From: Planctomycetaceae bacterium
GTDB lineage: Bacteria > Planctomycetota > Planctomycetia > Planctomycetales > Planctomycetaceae
DNA length: 32,713 bases
Reading direction: 5' to 3'
Assembly: GCA_021732415.1 (NCBI GenBank)
Contig: JAKFVC010000197.1
Location: 1-32,713, forward strand
The notes under the pieces were generated by a model that was not told the DNA's origin, did no database searches, and was given only the letters and a program-made list of their open reading frames with translations. Of the stretch, positions 17,070 through 24,383 are shown in pieces. Position 1 is the stretch's first letter; each line of letters begins with the position of its first letter. The translations under genes and the position numbers were made by a program.

Positions 17070-17539
17070 TAAGACATTTTCCTAAGAGCTGATCATAAGG
17101 ATTTTGAACCACGAATCACACAAATGACACGAATCGAAAATCATAAAAGTGCATGCGAACGAACACCGACCCCTCTTCCAAATTCGTGTCATTCGTAATA
17201 TTCGTGGTTAAGATTAAAACTTGTCCATAACATAAACACGAGCCACGAGTTCCAGGCTTTGTCAGGCGTTCTAAAACCAATTTGGACTGCGGTGATTCAT
17301 CACCCCTTTCCTATTTTGACATCGAAACACTGGCGAGTCGAGTTGCCTGGGGGGACTCGGCTGATCGTCTGGAGCAGAAATATCGAGGTGAAACCGGTAA
17401 CGAACCGCCGCAGTACAACTTTGTGATCCAAATCGTGGACGGCTCCGTTTCCGCTTACGACGCTGTCTGTAAAGGTGAATCTGAAACCCGTCTCGCCTCG
17501 CGTCTGTTGAATTCGGCCTTTAATGAAAAGGGTCTGTTG
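17070..17539. other. Intergenic region upstream of queD and YiiX-like gene
   Basis: About 470 bases between divergent genes. The first part contains the CACGAAT-type inverted repeat at 17107-17209. The second part (17282-17539) is open in frame with the downstream gene for 86 codons but begins with TTG, lacks a ribosome site, and precedes an internal signal peptide, so it is treated as leader sequence. Confidence 0.5.
17107..17209. repeat. CACGAAT-type inverted repeat
   Basis: AACCACGAATCACACAAATG (17107 onwards, arm of 28 bases) faces ATTCGTGTCATTCG...CGTGGTT (17182-17209) with four mismatches. Inside each arm a CACxAAT/CACGAAT-like word returns about every 10-11 bases, close to one helical turn. 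The same design occurs at 26993-27138 and, with other words, at 29424-29587. Confidence 0.8.
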
Positions 17540-18223
17540 ATGAAATTCGTGCTCCTGACCTTGGCCTTGCTGAGTGACCCCGCCTCAGGACAGTCACCGT
17601 TACCAGCCACGACGGTCCAAGAGATCTCGCAGTCGGTCCAGACCGGTTCGATTCTCGCGTCGCAGGGTGACTGCCTTGCAGTGCGGGCTTATTCTCTGAG
17701 CAGCCATACGCATGTGGCAGCTGTCGTCATCAAGAATGGCCAACCGCTGGTATATGACACGGTTCCACAAACAGGAGTCCGCGTATTGCCCCTCGCAGAT
17801 TATTTGATGTCGCAGAGGCCGACCGATGTCCAATTATTGCATCCAACGAAGGCCTTTTCGGAAACCCAGGCCGCGGCCTTCGAAAAGCATCTGCAGGCAC
17901 AAGTTGGACGGCCGTATGACGTCAAACACTTTGCCACCGGACGCCGCTGTCAGGGCCTGCATTGTTCCGAATATCTGACCGATGCGCTCGTTGCCAGTCA
18001 ACATCTGAGCTCCACCAATCCGACACGTGTTTCCCCTGCAGACCTCGTCACGAGCTTGACCAATTACAACGTCTATCAAACAGGAACCACGCACAATCTG
18101 CCCGAACCACCCGAACCACCCGCGGTCGTCAGCGAAACCTGGTACGGCCGAGCGTGGCAGGGGACGAAGGAATGCTCCCACGATTGCTGGGTGCAAACAC
18201 GACGCTGGTTCTGTTGCAAGTAG
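17540..18223 (+). CDS. Exported YiiX-like permuted papain-fold cysteine hydrolase
   Basis: A 227-residue exported protein. MKFVLLTLALLSDPASGQ is a signal peptide, and AAAAGGG precedes ATG 17540, which decides this start over an upstream TTG in the same frame at 17282. The mature part has the order expected of a circularly permuted NlpC/P60-type fold (YiiX/YaeF-like): SHTHVAAVV with catalytic His58 first, YDTVPQTGVRVLPLADYL in the middle, then GRPYDVKHF and GLHCSEYLTDAL with nucleophile Cys142. Such enzymes cleave or transfer amide or ester bonds on peptidoglycan or lipids; the substrate here is not known. The last 15 residues are Cys/Trp-rich (CSHDCW...RRWFCCK), which is unusual. No co-directional neighbour is close. 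Confidence 0.72.
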   Translation: MKFVLLTLALLSDPASGQSPLPATTVQEISQSVQTGSILASQGDCLAVRAYSLSSHTHVAAVVIKNGQPLVYDTVPQTGVRVLPLADYLMSQRPTDVQLLHPTKAFSETQAAAFEKHLQAQVGRPYDVKHFATGRRCQGLHCSEYLTDALVASQHLSSTNPTRVSPADLVTSLTNYNVYQTGTTHNLPEPPEPPAVVSETWYGRAWQGTKECSHDCWVQTRRWFCCK

Positions 18224-18272
18224 GGAAGCTCAGCACCAATAAACGGACGCTCGTAGTCCGCGAGCAAATGCG

Positions 18273-18711
18273 ATCCACAGATTTCGCAGATGACGCAGAG
18301 AAAATGCCTTTCTGCAGCGTTTGAGGGGACGGTGCGATCGCATATTCGAACGTATCCCGGAGGGATTAAAGAGAGTGGCCGGTGGTTGAGGAGCGGAGCG
18401 ACGACACCACCGGTCAGTTCATCAATATGATCGCATACTGAAGGGATGCCAGAGGGAATGCAGTTTCGGTCGAACGAGTTATTAACGCTCTGCGATCCCT
18501 TCAGGATCGGGGATGCGATGGGACACTATCCGGTGGTGTCGTCGCTCCGCTCCTCAACCACCGGCTACTCTCTGCGACCCCTCCGGGGTCAATGCATTTC
18601 AGCTCAATCCCTGATCAAATCAGTGATTCGGGCGTCAAACTTCATGAGCCACGGCTTTCGACCAAAGAGTTACGCCTTTCTTCATCTGCGTCATCTGCGA
18701 AATCTGTGGAT
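18273..18711. repeat. Outer inverted repeat, CACAGAT type, 27-bp perfect arms
   Basis: ATCCACAGATTTCGCAGATG at 18273 begins a 27-base arm that returns as a perfect reverse complement at 18685-18711. CAGAT-like words recur about every 10-11 bases inside each arm. The pair encloses about 385 bases that include a second, unrelated inverted pair. Confidence 0.85.
18370..18573. repeat. Inner inverted repeat, GCCGGTGGTTGAG family
   Basis: A 49-base arm at 18370-18418 (AGAGAGTGGCCGGTGGTTGA...) pairs with 18525-18573; they differ at about three positions. Each arm is itself partly palindromic (CCGGTGGT...ACCACCGG). The same unit, lacking an inner GAGGAGCGGAGCGACG variant segment, occurs as another inverted pair at 21026-21195. 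Confidence 0.85.
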
Positions 18712-18838
18712 GAAACTCCCTCCTATCTAACATCGATGTCAGATCGCGCGACGGATCTCTTCGATTGCACTGGTGCATCGATTATCATAATGCCATTCGC
18801 AATCGTGCCGCTTCCCTCACTCTTCTGAGACATCATCC

Positions 18839-20014
18839 ATGTTTGATTTGTCCGCCATCCAGCAGGCCTTAAAAAACTTTCAACTCGATGGCTGGCTGCT
18901 GTATGATTTTCGCGGCAGCAACATTCTCGCCCGCCGCATCCTGGATCTCGGCGAACAACCCATTGGCTCGCGGCGCTTCTTTTACTACATCCCGGCCGAC
19001 GGAACGCCTCGCAAGCTGGTTCACCGGATTGAGCAGGGGGCGCTCGATCATCTGCCGGGTGACAAGACTGTGTACCTCACTTGGCAAGAGTTAGAAGCCG
19101 GCGTGCAGAAACTGGTCGCTGGTCAATCCCGAGTCGCGATGGAGTACTCGCCGCGCAACGCCAACCCGTACATCTCCAAGGTCGATGCCGGGACTGTGGA
19201 ACTCGTCCGCGCCTGTGGTGCTGAACCCATTCCTTCTGGAGATCTGATTCAACTGTTTGAAGCCACATGGGACGATGCCCAGTGGGCCAGTCATCTGGAG
19301 GCCGCGAAGCATACAGACTCGGCTTATTCTCGCGCGTGGAAATTCATTGCCGACCGGATCCGCTCGGGAACAGCCATCACCGAACGCGACGTGCAGGACG
19401 AGATCATGCGGCACTTTGCCGAGCATGGCATGACCACCTATCACGCGCCCATCGTGGGAGTTGGTCCGCACAGCGGCGACCCGCATTATGAGACGGGGAA
19501 TGCACCATTGAAGGCCGGCGACTTTGTGCTGGTAGACCTGTGGGCGAAACTCGATCAACCCCGTGCTGTGTATAGCGATCTCACCCGAGTCGGATTTATC
19601 GGCGAGACTGTCCCCGAAAAATATGAGACGATTTTTCAGATCGTCGCCCGAGCCCGGGATGCGGCCATTGAGTGTGTGCGAGAAGCCTTCGCGACCGGAA
19701 AAGACTTGCAAGGCTGGCAAGTCGACCAAGCCGCGCGGGATGTCATCATAGCGGCAGGTTACGGCCACGCCTTCGTCCATCGCACCGGACACAGCATCGG
19801 CCAGGAAACGCACGGCAATGGCGCGAATATGGACAACCTCGAGACGCACGAACAACGGCGAATTCTGCCTCGAACGTGTTTCTCCGTGGAGCCAGGGATT
19901 TACCTGCCGGAGTTCGGCGTGCGATCAGAGATCAACGTGTATGTGGATGCAGACAAGAAGGTTCACGTGACGGGCGGTGAATTGCAACGGCACGTTGTGC
20001 CGATTCTGGCCTGA
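18839..20014 (+). CDS. M24 family metallopeptidase (Xaa-Pro aminopeptidase-like)
   Basis: A 391-residue cytoplasmic peptidase with a creatinase-like N-terminal domain (about 1-150) and a pita-bread C-terminal domain. The five metal ligands can be placed: Asp233 (VLVDLW), Asp247 (YSDLTR), His318 (RTGHSIG), Glu351 (SVEPGIY) and Glu364 (RSEINV). The two Asp are 14 residues apart rather than the 11 common in methionine aminopeptidase and aminopeptidase P, because of a DQPRAV insertion. Family members remove N-terminal residues next to proline or cleave X-Pro dipeptides. ATG at 18839 gives a complete N-terminal domain; no clear ribosome site is visible. Followed by a hairpin at 20022-20049 and, 62 bases later, the RmlD-like gene. 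Confidence 0.87.
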   Translation: MFDLSAIQQALKNFQLDGWLLYDFRGSNILARRILDLGEQPIGSRRFFYYIPADGTPRKLVHRIEQGALDHLPGDKTVYLTWQELEAGVQKLVAGQSRVAMEYSPRNANPYISKVDAGTVELVRACGAEPIPSGDLIQLFEATWDDAQWASHLEAAKHTDSAYSRAWKFIADRIRSGTAITERDVQDEIMRHFAEHGMTTYHAPIVGVGPHSGDPHYETGNAPLKAGDFVLVDLWAKLDQPRAVYSDLTRVGFIGETVPEKYETIFQIVARARDAAIECVREAFATGKDLQGWQVDQAARDVIIAAGYGHAFVHRTGHSIGQETHGNGANMDNLETHEQRRILPRTCFSVEPGIYLPEFGVRSEINVYVDADKKVHVTGGELQRHVVPILA

Positions 20015-20021
20015 CGTCATA

Positions 20022-20049
20022 GTGGGACGGGTCTCCAGGCCCGTCCCAC
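20022..20049. repeat. Hairpin of the GTGGGACGGG family
   Basis: GTGGGACGGG and CCCGTCCCAC form a perfect 10-bp stem with the 8-base loop TCTCCAGG. The whole unit is nearly identical to the outer arm of the repeat at 16373-16525, but here as a single copy. It lies 8 bases after the M24 peptidase stop codon and may act as a terminator, without a T-run. Confidence 0.75.
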
Positions 20050-20076
20050 GATACGTCTTTAACAATCGAGCAACGC

Positions 20077-20946
20077 GTGCCACCTTATCAATATCAGCGA
20101 ATTGCCATCATCGGCGCCAGCGGGCAGCTTGGATCGGAGTTCCGCCGACTGTTGGGTGAACGCGCGATTGCCATCCGACACAGTCAGCTTGAAATCTCGG
20201 ATCCGCTCAGCGTTCGTCAGGCCTTGATTGCCGCAGATCCCGACTTCGTGATCAACGCTGCGGCTTATAACTGGGTCGACAAGGCAGAAGACGAGCCCCA
20301 GGTCGCCTATGCGGTGAACGCCCTCGGGCCGCGCAATCTGGCGCTTGCCTGTGCCGAGCGATCGATCCCGCTACTGCATGTCAGCTCCGACTATGTGTTT
20401 GGGCTGGATGCCAGAGACACTCCGTACAGCGAAACGGATACTCCTGGCCCGCTGGGCGCGTACGGGCTGTCAAAGCTCGCCGGTGAGTACTTTGTGCGAA
20501 GCCTGTGCCCTCAGCACTATGTGGTTCGAACGTGTGGTCTATACGGTCATGCGGAAGCAGTAGGTAAAGGTAATTTCGTCAAGACGATGCTGCGGCTAGG
20601 TCGCGAACGTGGTCATGTCCGAGTAGTGGATGACCAATACTGCACTCCCACTTCGGCTGCGGATCTTGCGGAGGCGTTGGTTGACTTGATCCAGACCGAG
20701 GCGTTTGGCCTCTATCATCTGACGAACCGCGGGCAAACGACATGGTACGACTTCACCCGCGAAATCTTTGAGATCGCGAATGTGAACGCCACCATCGAAG
20801 CGATTTCGACCGCCGAATTTGGAGCCAAGGCACGACGACCAGCTAATTCCTTGTTGAATTGCGACAAGGCCGCCGGCGTGTTGCACGGGCACATGCCACC
20901 GTGGCATGATGCGGTGGCGAGGTATTTAAGTTCCTTGAATGGGTAG
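20077..20946 (+). CDS. rmlD: dTDP-4-dehydrorhamnose reductase family protein
   Basis: A 289-residue extended short-chain dehydrogenase/reductase, cytoplasmic. The NAD(P)-binding motif GASGQLG is at 13-19, the conserved INAAAYNWVDKAEDEP segment at 59-74 matches RmlD, and the catalytic Tyr129/Lys133 lie in YGLSK. HVSSDYVFGL and PTSAADLAEAL are further family marks. RmlD reduces dTDP-4-keto-L-rhamnose to dTDP-L-rhamnose, the last step of rhamnose donor synthesis for surface polysaccharides. Length fits the family. The start is GTG at 20077 with only a weak GAG upstream. The other rml genes (rmlA, B, C) are not in the window, so a related sugar reductase is possible. Confidence 0.88.
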   Translation: MPPYQYQRIAIIGASGQLGSEFRRLLGERAIAIRHSQLEISDPLSVRQALIAADPDFVINAAAYNWVDKAEDEPQVAYAVNALGPRNLALACAERSIPLLHVSSDYVFGLDARDTPYSETDTPGPLGAYGLSKLAGEYFVRSLCPQHYVVRTCGLYGHAEAVGKGNFVKTMLRLGRERGHVRVVDDQYCTPTSAADLAEALVDLIQTEAFGLYHLTNRGQTTWYDFTREIFEIANVNATIEAISTAEFGAKARRPANSLLNCDKAAGVLHGHMPPWHDAVARYLSSLNG

Positions 20947-21025
20947 AAGAATTCGTAAGAATTCTTGTGACGCCTTAGTGAGATAGCGTACGATCACCTA
21001 GTCGCAAATATCCCTGAGGGATTAA

Positions 21026-21195
21026 AGAGAGTAGCCGGTGGTTGAGCGCAGCGACACCACCGGATAGTGACCCATCGAGTGTTTTCGACCCTGGATGGGT
21101 CGCAGAGCAACGTTTCTGCGACCCTTCCAGGGTCGGAATTCTTTTGTCGAACGTATTCCGGTGGTGTCGCTGCGCTCAACCACCGGCTACTCTCT
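21026..21195. repeat. Inverted pair, GCCGGTGGTTGAG family
   Basis: A 39-base arm at 21026-21064 (AGAGAGTAGCCGGTGGTTGA...) is perfectly matched in reverse complement at 21157-21195. It is the same family as 18370-18573 but with a shorter centre of the arm. Located between convergent stop codons. Confidence 0.88.
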
Positions 21196-21213
21196 GCGAC
21201 CCTTCCAGGGTCG
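21086..21213. repeat. CGACCCT-GGGTCG hairpin with extra copy
   Basis: CGACCCTGGATGGGTCGCAGA at 21086-21106 faces TCTGCGACCCTTCCAGGGTCG at 21115-21135 with an 8-base loop, and a third copy of the second arm is at 21193-21213. It sits inside and partly overlaps the larger inverted pair. Confidence 0.75.
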
Positions 21214-21229
21214 AAGAATGACAAGACGA

Positions 21230-22357
21230 TTACTCTGCGCTCTCGCGTTCACTGAGTGGTTCAAACGTCAAACCTGTCTGACCGATGTATCGGGCTCGCG
21301 GGCGGATCAGGCGATTGTGCTGGGATTGCTCGATGATGTGGGCACACCAACCGGAGACTCGACTGGCCACAAACAGGGGCGTAAACAGATCGACGTCCAG
21401 TCCGAGGTAGTGATACAGCCGGGCACTGGGCCAATCGAGATTCGGATAGAGGCCCTTTGTATCGCGAGCCAGCCGTTCGATGATCTCGGCAGTGCGTTCC
21501 AGTTCCAGCTGGCCTCGTTCTTCAGCCAGACGGACGCAGTAATCCTTCAGCACGTAGGCTCGCGGATCACCTTCCTTATAGACGCGGTGGCCGAATCCCA
21601 TCAGGCGTTGCTTCGTGCCAACCATGTCCCGAAACCAGGCTTCGGCATTGTTCGGTGAACCGATCTCTTGCAGTTGCTTGAGCACTTGCTCGTTGGCGCC
21701 GCCGTGTAACGGACCTTTCAAGGCACCAATGGCGGCGACGACGGCCGAATGCAGATCGGAGAGGGTCGAGGTGACGACTCTCGCAGTAAATGTGGAGGCG
21801 TTGAACTCATGCTCGGCATACAGAATCAACGAGACATCCATCGCCCGTTCTTGAGTCGGCGAGGGTTCTTCTCCGGTGATCAAATAGAGCAAATTCGCCG
21901 CAACGCTGAGATCCGGCTGTGGCTGCAGGACTCGTAAGCCCATCCGTTGGCGGTAGCGGGCGGCGATCAGAATCGGAATCTGTCCGAGCAGACGCTCGGC
22001 CTTCGTCACATTGGAGGTCCCGGAAGGATCTTCATCCCAATGGGCCAGGGCACTGACCGTGGTCCGCAGCACGTCCATTTCGTTCACATGGAGTGGAATC
22101 GTCGCCATGAAGTCAATGACTTCTTCCGGCACCATACTCGCTTCGACCAGGATGGCCTCAAAGTCTGCCAGTTCCTCTTCGGATGGCAAACGGCCGCGCA
22201 GCAACAGATGAGCGACTTCCTCGAAGGTGGCATCTTCCGCCAGATCGCGAACCGCGTACCCGTAATATTGAAGGCCGCCCTCAATGGTGGAGATTGCCGT
22301 CTCCCCCGCGAGGACCCCATCCAAACCGGGATAGTAGGGCCGTTGTTCCTGGCTCAT
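21230..22357 (-). CDS. gltA: Citrate synthase (short bacterial type)
   Basis: A 375-residue enzyme joining acetyl-CoA and oxaloacetate to citrate, entry step of the TCA cycle. The catalytic triad can be placed: His218 in GPLHGGANE, His257 in GFGHRVYK and Asp308 in YPNLDW. HEFNASTFTARV at 183-194 and the DVDLFTPLFVASRVSGW segment near 321-337 are further family signatures. The length fits the roughly 370-residue CitZ/PrpC-like dimeric type, so 2-methylcitrate synthase is an alternative. ATG 22357 is chosen because MSQEQRPYYPGLDG is a normal N-terminus; the frame runs 58 codons further upstream through what looks like regulatory DNA with a paired palindrome. The stop lies at the edge of a repeat. 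Confidence 0.92.
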   Translation of the reverse strand: MSQEQRPYYPGLDGVLAGETAISTIEGGLQYYGYAVRDLAEDATFEEVAHLLLRGRLPSEEELADFEAILVEASMVPEEVIDFMATIPLHVNEMDVLRTTVSALAHWDEDPSGTSNVTKAERLLGQIPILIAARYRQRMGLRVLQPQPDLSVAANLLYLITGEEPSPTQERAMDVSLILYAEHEFNASTFTARVVTSTLSDLHSAVVAAIGALKGPLHGGANEQVLKQLQEIGSPNNAEAWFRDMVGTKQRLMGFGHRVYKEGDPRAYVLKDYCVRLAEERGQLELERTAEIIERLARDTKGLYPNLDWPSARLYHYLGLDVDLFTPLFVASRVSGWCAHIIEQSQHNRLIRPRARYIGQTGLTFEPLSERESAE

Positions 22358-22398
22358 GCAACCGTCCGTGACTAGGAAACCCACAAAACCGGTTGTGA

Positions 22399-22437
22399 GA
22401 AGTTCAGAACTGCGATATTTCACGAGGTTCTGAACTG
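22399..22437. promoter_or_regulatory. Paired palindromic sites upstream of citrate synthase, possible operator
   Basis: GAAGTTCAGAACTG (22399-22412) and GAGGTTCTGAACTG (22424-22437) are two copies of one 14-base word, differing at two places. Each contains a near-perfect palindrome AGTTC-W-GAACT, and the centres are 25 bases apart. They lie 42-80 bases upstream of the citrate synthase ATG, where a regulator could bind as two dimers. No regulator is assigned. Confidence 0.5.
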
Positions 22438-22608
22438 ACGCAGAGGTTTTGTTGGCATTGATAAACAGATGAAAAACATTGTGGCTGGAGTCTCCTGACC
22501 TGGCCACAATTTCGACACCGCAGATCATCATGACCCGCCGGCGATCTCTCGCAGCAGGATCGGAACGAACGCCCTCCTCAATCCGCGAAGACCGATACGC
22601 CTACCATG

Positions 22609-22830
22609 CTAATAATGTGGAGGCCGTTCAGCCAGCGGGTCGCGGGGAGGTTCGGGATCGGCAAGATTGTCCAAACGAGTTTCAAACCGCGCGAAGGCCG
22701 CGCGCCACACGATCAATTCTCGCTGTTGCCCCAGGACTACCTCATTTAACGCGTCGAAATCCTGCTGCAACTGCATGCAGCGGATTTCCAGCTCAGTGAC
22801 TCGATTTAATAGCACTTCAGTTTCATCCAC
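22609..22830 (-). CDS. slyX: SlyX family protein
   Basis: A 73-residue protein of the SlyX family, whose biochemical role is unknown. The sequence is a short coiled coil (ETEVLLNRVTELEIRCMQLQ... LNEVVLGQQRELIVW) followed by a Pro-rich tail ending in PPHY, the family's characteristic C-terminus. The start is GTG at 22830; AAAGGTG about 9 bases upstream in the transcript supports it. It is transcribed towards citrate synthase, 251 bases apart, so co-transcription is possible but not required. A perfect 28-bp inverted repeat lies upstream. Confidence 0.82.
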   Translation of the reverse strand: MDETEVLLNRVTELEIRCMQLQQDFDALNEVVLGQQRELIVWRAAFARFETRLDNLADPEPPRDPLAERPPHY

Positions 22831-22899
22831 GCGAACACACCTTTACATGTTGATAGCTCAATGCAGCGACGATCTCGACGCGCTGAGTATAACGCAAAG

Positions 22900-22963
22900 C
22901 CCCCGTGGCGGACGCTGCTAGCGTCCGAGTTTTTACGGACGCTAGCAGCGTCCGCCACGGGGG
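22900..22963. repeat. Perfect 28-bp inverted repeat
   Basis: An arm starting CCCCCGTGGCGGACGCTGCT (22900-22927), an 8-base loop AGTTTTTA, then the exact reverse complement (22936-22963). Within each arm GGACGCTGCTAGCGTCC is itself palindromic, so the element can also fold as two smaller hairpins. It lies 13 bases downstream of the histidine kinase stop and upstream of slyX, where it could act as a terminator. Same family as 8966-9022. Confidence 0.9.
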
Positions 22964-22976
22964 TCTGACGGCTCCG

Positions 22977-24383
22977 CTAAACGGATCCCGCGCTCGCAAC
23001 AGTTAGCGGCAGAGTGATCCGAACCGTTGTTCCCACTCGGACTTCGCTCTCAATCGTGAGCGTCCCACCATGGGCTTCGACAATTGCCTTAGAAATCGCC
23101 AGCCCCAATCCTGTGCCGCCGGTTTTCTCGTTGCGAGATTTATCCGCGCGATAGAACCGCCGGCCCAGAAATGGCAGATCCTCGGCGGGAATACCAATGC
23201 CCGTGTCAGAAATCGCCACCACCAGTTGCCCCGATCGAGCCTGCCCCTGCACCCTGACGTGTCCGCGGGCGGGAGTAAATTTGATCGCATTGTCGAGCAG
23301 ATTAAACAACAGTTGCCCGAGCTGAATGTCGTCTCCAATCACAATCCATTCCTGCAATGGACCGACTTCGAGTGTCACCCCTTTTTTCTCGGCCAGCAGG
23401 CGCAGTTGTTCCACGATGTCCGCGATCAAAGCGTCAAATGGCACCTCGTCGTGCCGTCGCAGCTGCAGACCACTATCGTGCCGGGACAATTGGAGTAACT
23501 GGTCAGTCAGCCGGGTCAGTCGTTTCGATTCTCCCCAGGTCACTTCCAGCACGCGCCGGTATTCTTCCGCAGAGCGCGGTGTTCTAAGGGCGATTTCGAC
23601 CTCCGTTTGCAACACCGCCAACGGCGTTCGCAATTCATGCGCCGCATCAGCGGTAAACCGGCGCAACTCTTCGACCGCCTGCTCGAGTCGATCCATCATG
23701 GAATTCAAAGTCGCGGCGAGGTTTCCCAACTCGTCGTCCGGGTTTTCAATTTCGATGCGCGTCGTCAGACGCGAGCCAGTAATCAACGCCGCGGTCGCCG
23801 CCATCCGGTAGACCGGCGCCATCGCATGTCGAGCAAGGAAATTGCCGCCTCCGACTGCCGCCATAACGGCCAGTGGCGCCGCAGAAAGCAACGTCATCAA
23901 TAACGCCCGCAACTCGCGTTCATTCTCTTCCAACGGCATCGTCACCTGTGTCAACACACTGACGCCAGGTCCTCGAACGATGCGGCTCGCCACCCGCATC
24001 GCTCCCCATTTCGGCAACCGATAATTCTGTCGATAAGTCACTTCAGTCGAGACTGGCAGGTCCCGGTGCGGAATGAGATCTTCGGTCCCCTCTAACCCCG
24101 CACTGCGAAACAGTAACTTCCCTTCCAGCCGCGAGATCTGAAAGTTGAACGTCAGGTGCTGATAGAAGCGGGTGCGCAGTTGCTCCTGCAGCATCGCCTC
24201 ATCTTTCGCGAGCCCCACTTCGACCGCCAATTCCTGCAATTCCTCGTCGAGCTCGAAGTCGGTCCGCACCAACAGATGGCGGGCCATCATGACATAGACG
24301 CACACGCCGAACCCGATCACGATGGCGGTCAATACGGCCCCGTACCACAACGTTAGCCGCCAACGGACATTCAACCGCTTCAT
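22977..24383 (-). CDS. Sensor histidine kinase
   Basis: A 468-residue inner-membrane sensor kinase. Spans at about 10-34 and 160-182 enclose a periplasmic sensor domain of about 125 residues rich in Glu. A HAMP linker follows (about 185-240), then the HisKA domain with phosphoacceptor His249 in FTADAAHELRTPLAV. The HATPase domain has the N box (NLLDN at 361-365), G1 (DTGIGI at 393-398), F box (FLGRRFYR) and G2 (GTGLGLA at 423-429). This is a classical OmpR-partner kinase, similar in plan to heavy-metal or envelope-stress sensors, but the signal cannot be told. ATG 24383 overlaps the regulator's stop (ATGA), implying translational coupling, and gives a standard MKRLNVRWRLTLWYG start; an upstream in-frame start is less likely. 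Confidence 0.92.
   Translation of the reverse strand: MKRLNVRWRLTLWYGAVLTAIVIGFGVCVYVMMARHLLVRTDFELDEELQELAVEVGLAKDEAMLQEQLRTRFYQHLTFNFQISRLEGKLLFRSAGLEGTEDLIPHRDLPVSTEVTYRQNYRLPKWGAMRVASRIVRGPGVSVLTQVTMPLEENERELRALLMTLLSAAPLAVMAAVGGGNFLARHAMAPVYRMAATAALITGSRLTTRIEIENPDDELGNLAATLNSMMDRLEQAVEELRRFTADAAHELRTPLAVLQTEVEIALRTPRSAEEYRRVLEVTWGESKRLTRLTDQLLQLSRHDSGLQLRRHDEVPFDALIADIVEQLRLLAEKKGVTLEVGPLQEWIVIGDDIQLGQLLFNLLDNAIKFTPARGHVRVQGQARSGQLVVAISDTGIGIPAEDLPFLGRRFYRADKSRNEKTGGTGLGLAISKAIVEAHGGTLTIESEVRVGTTVRITLPLTVASAGSV

Larger units (their letters stand above)
18224..18838. other. 615-base intergenic region of nested inverted repeats
   Basis: No gene is supported. The gap is largely built from two nested repeat pairs (18273-18711 outer, 18370-18573 inner), listed separately. 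Between the inner arms lie TTCAGGATCGGGGATGCG-type fragments related to the CCTTCAGG/CCCTTCCAGGG words at 21086-21215. The promoter of the M24 peptidase gene should lie in the last 120 bases, but no strong match is seen. Confidence 0.55.
20947..21229. other. Intergenic region between convergent rmlD and citrate synthase genes
   Basis: The 283 bases hold a small AGAATTC-GTAA-GAATTCT hairpin at 20947-20964, right after the rmlD stop, and then the GCCGGTGGTTGAG inverted pair, with CGACCCT-type repeats inside. No gene is seen. Confidence 0.6.

Noticed and set aside
17282-17539. An 86-codon N-terminal extension of the YiiX-like protein
   Set aside because: It would bury a clear signal peptide at residue 87, begins with TTG and has no ribosome site.
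22358-22531. A 58-codon N-terminal extension of citrate synthase
   Set aside because: Citrate synthases of this type begin near MSQEQRPYYPGLDG; the extension has no targeting features and coincides with a paired palindromic site.
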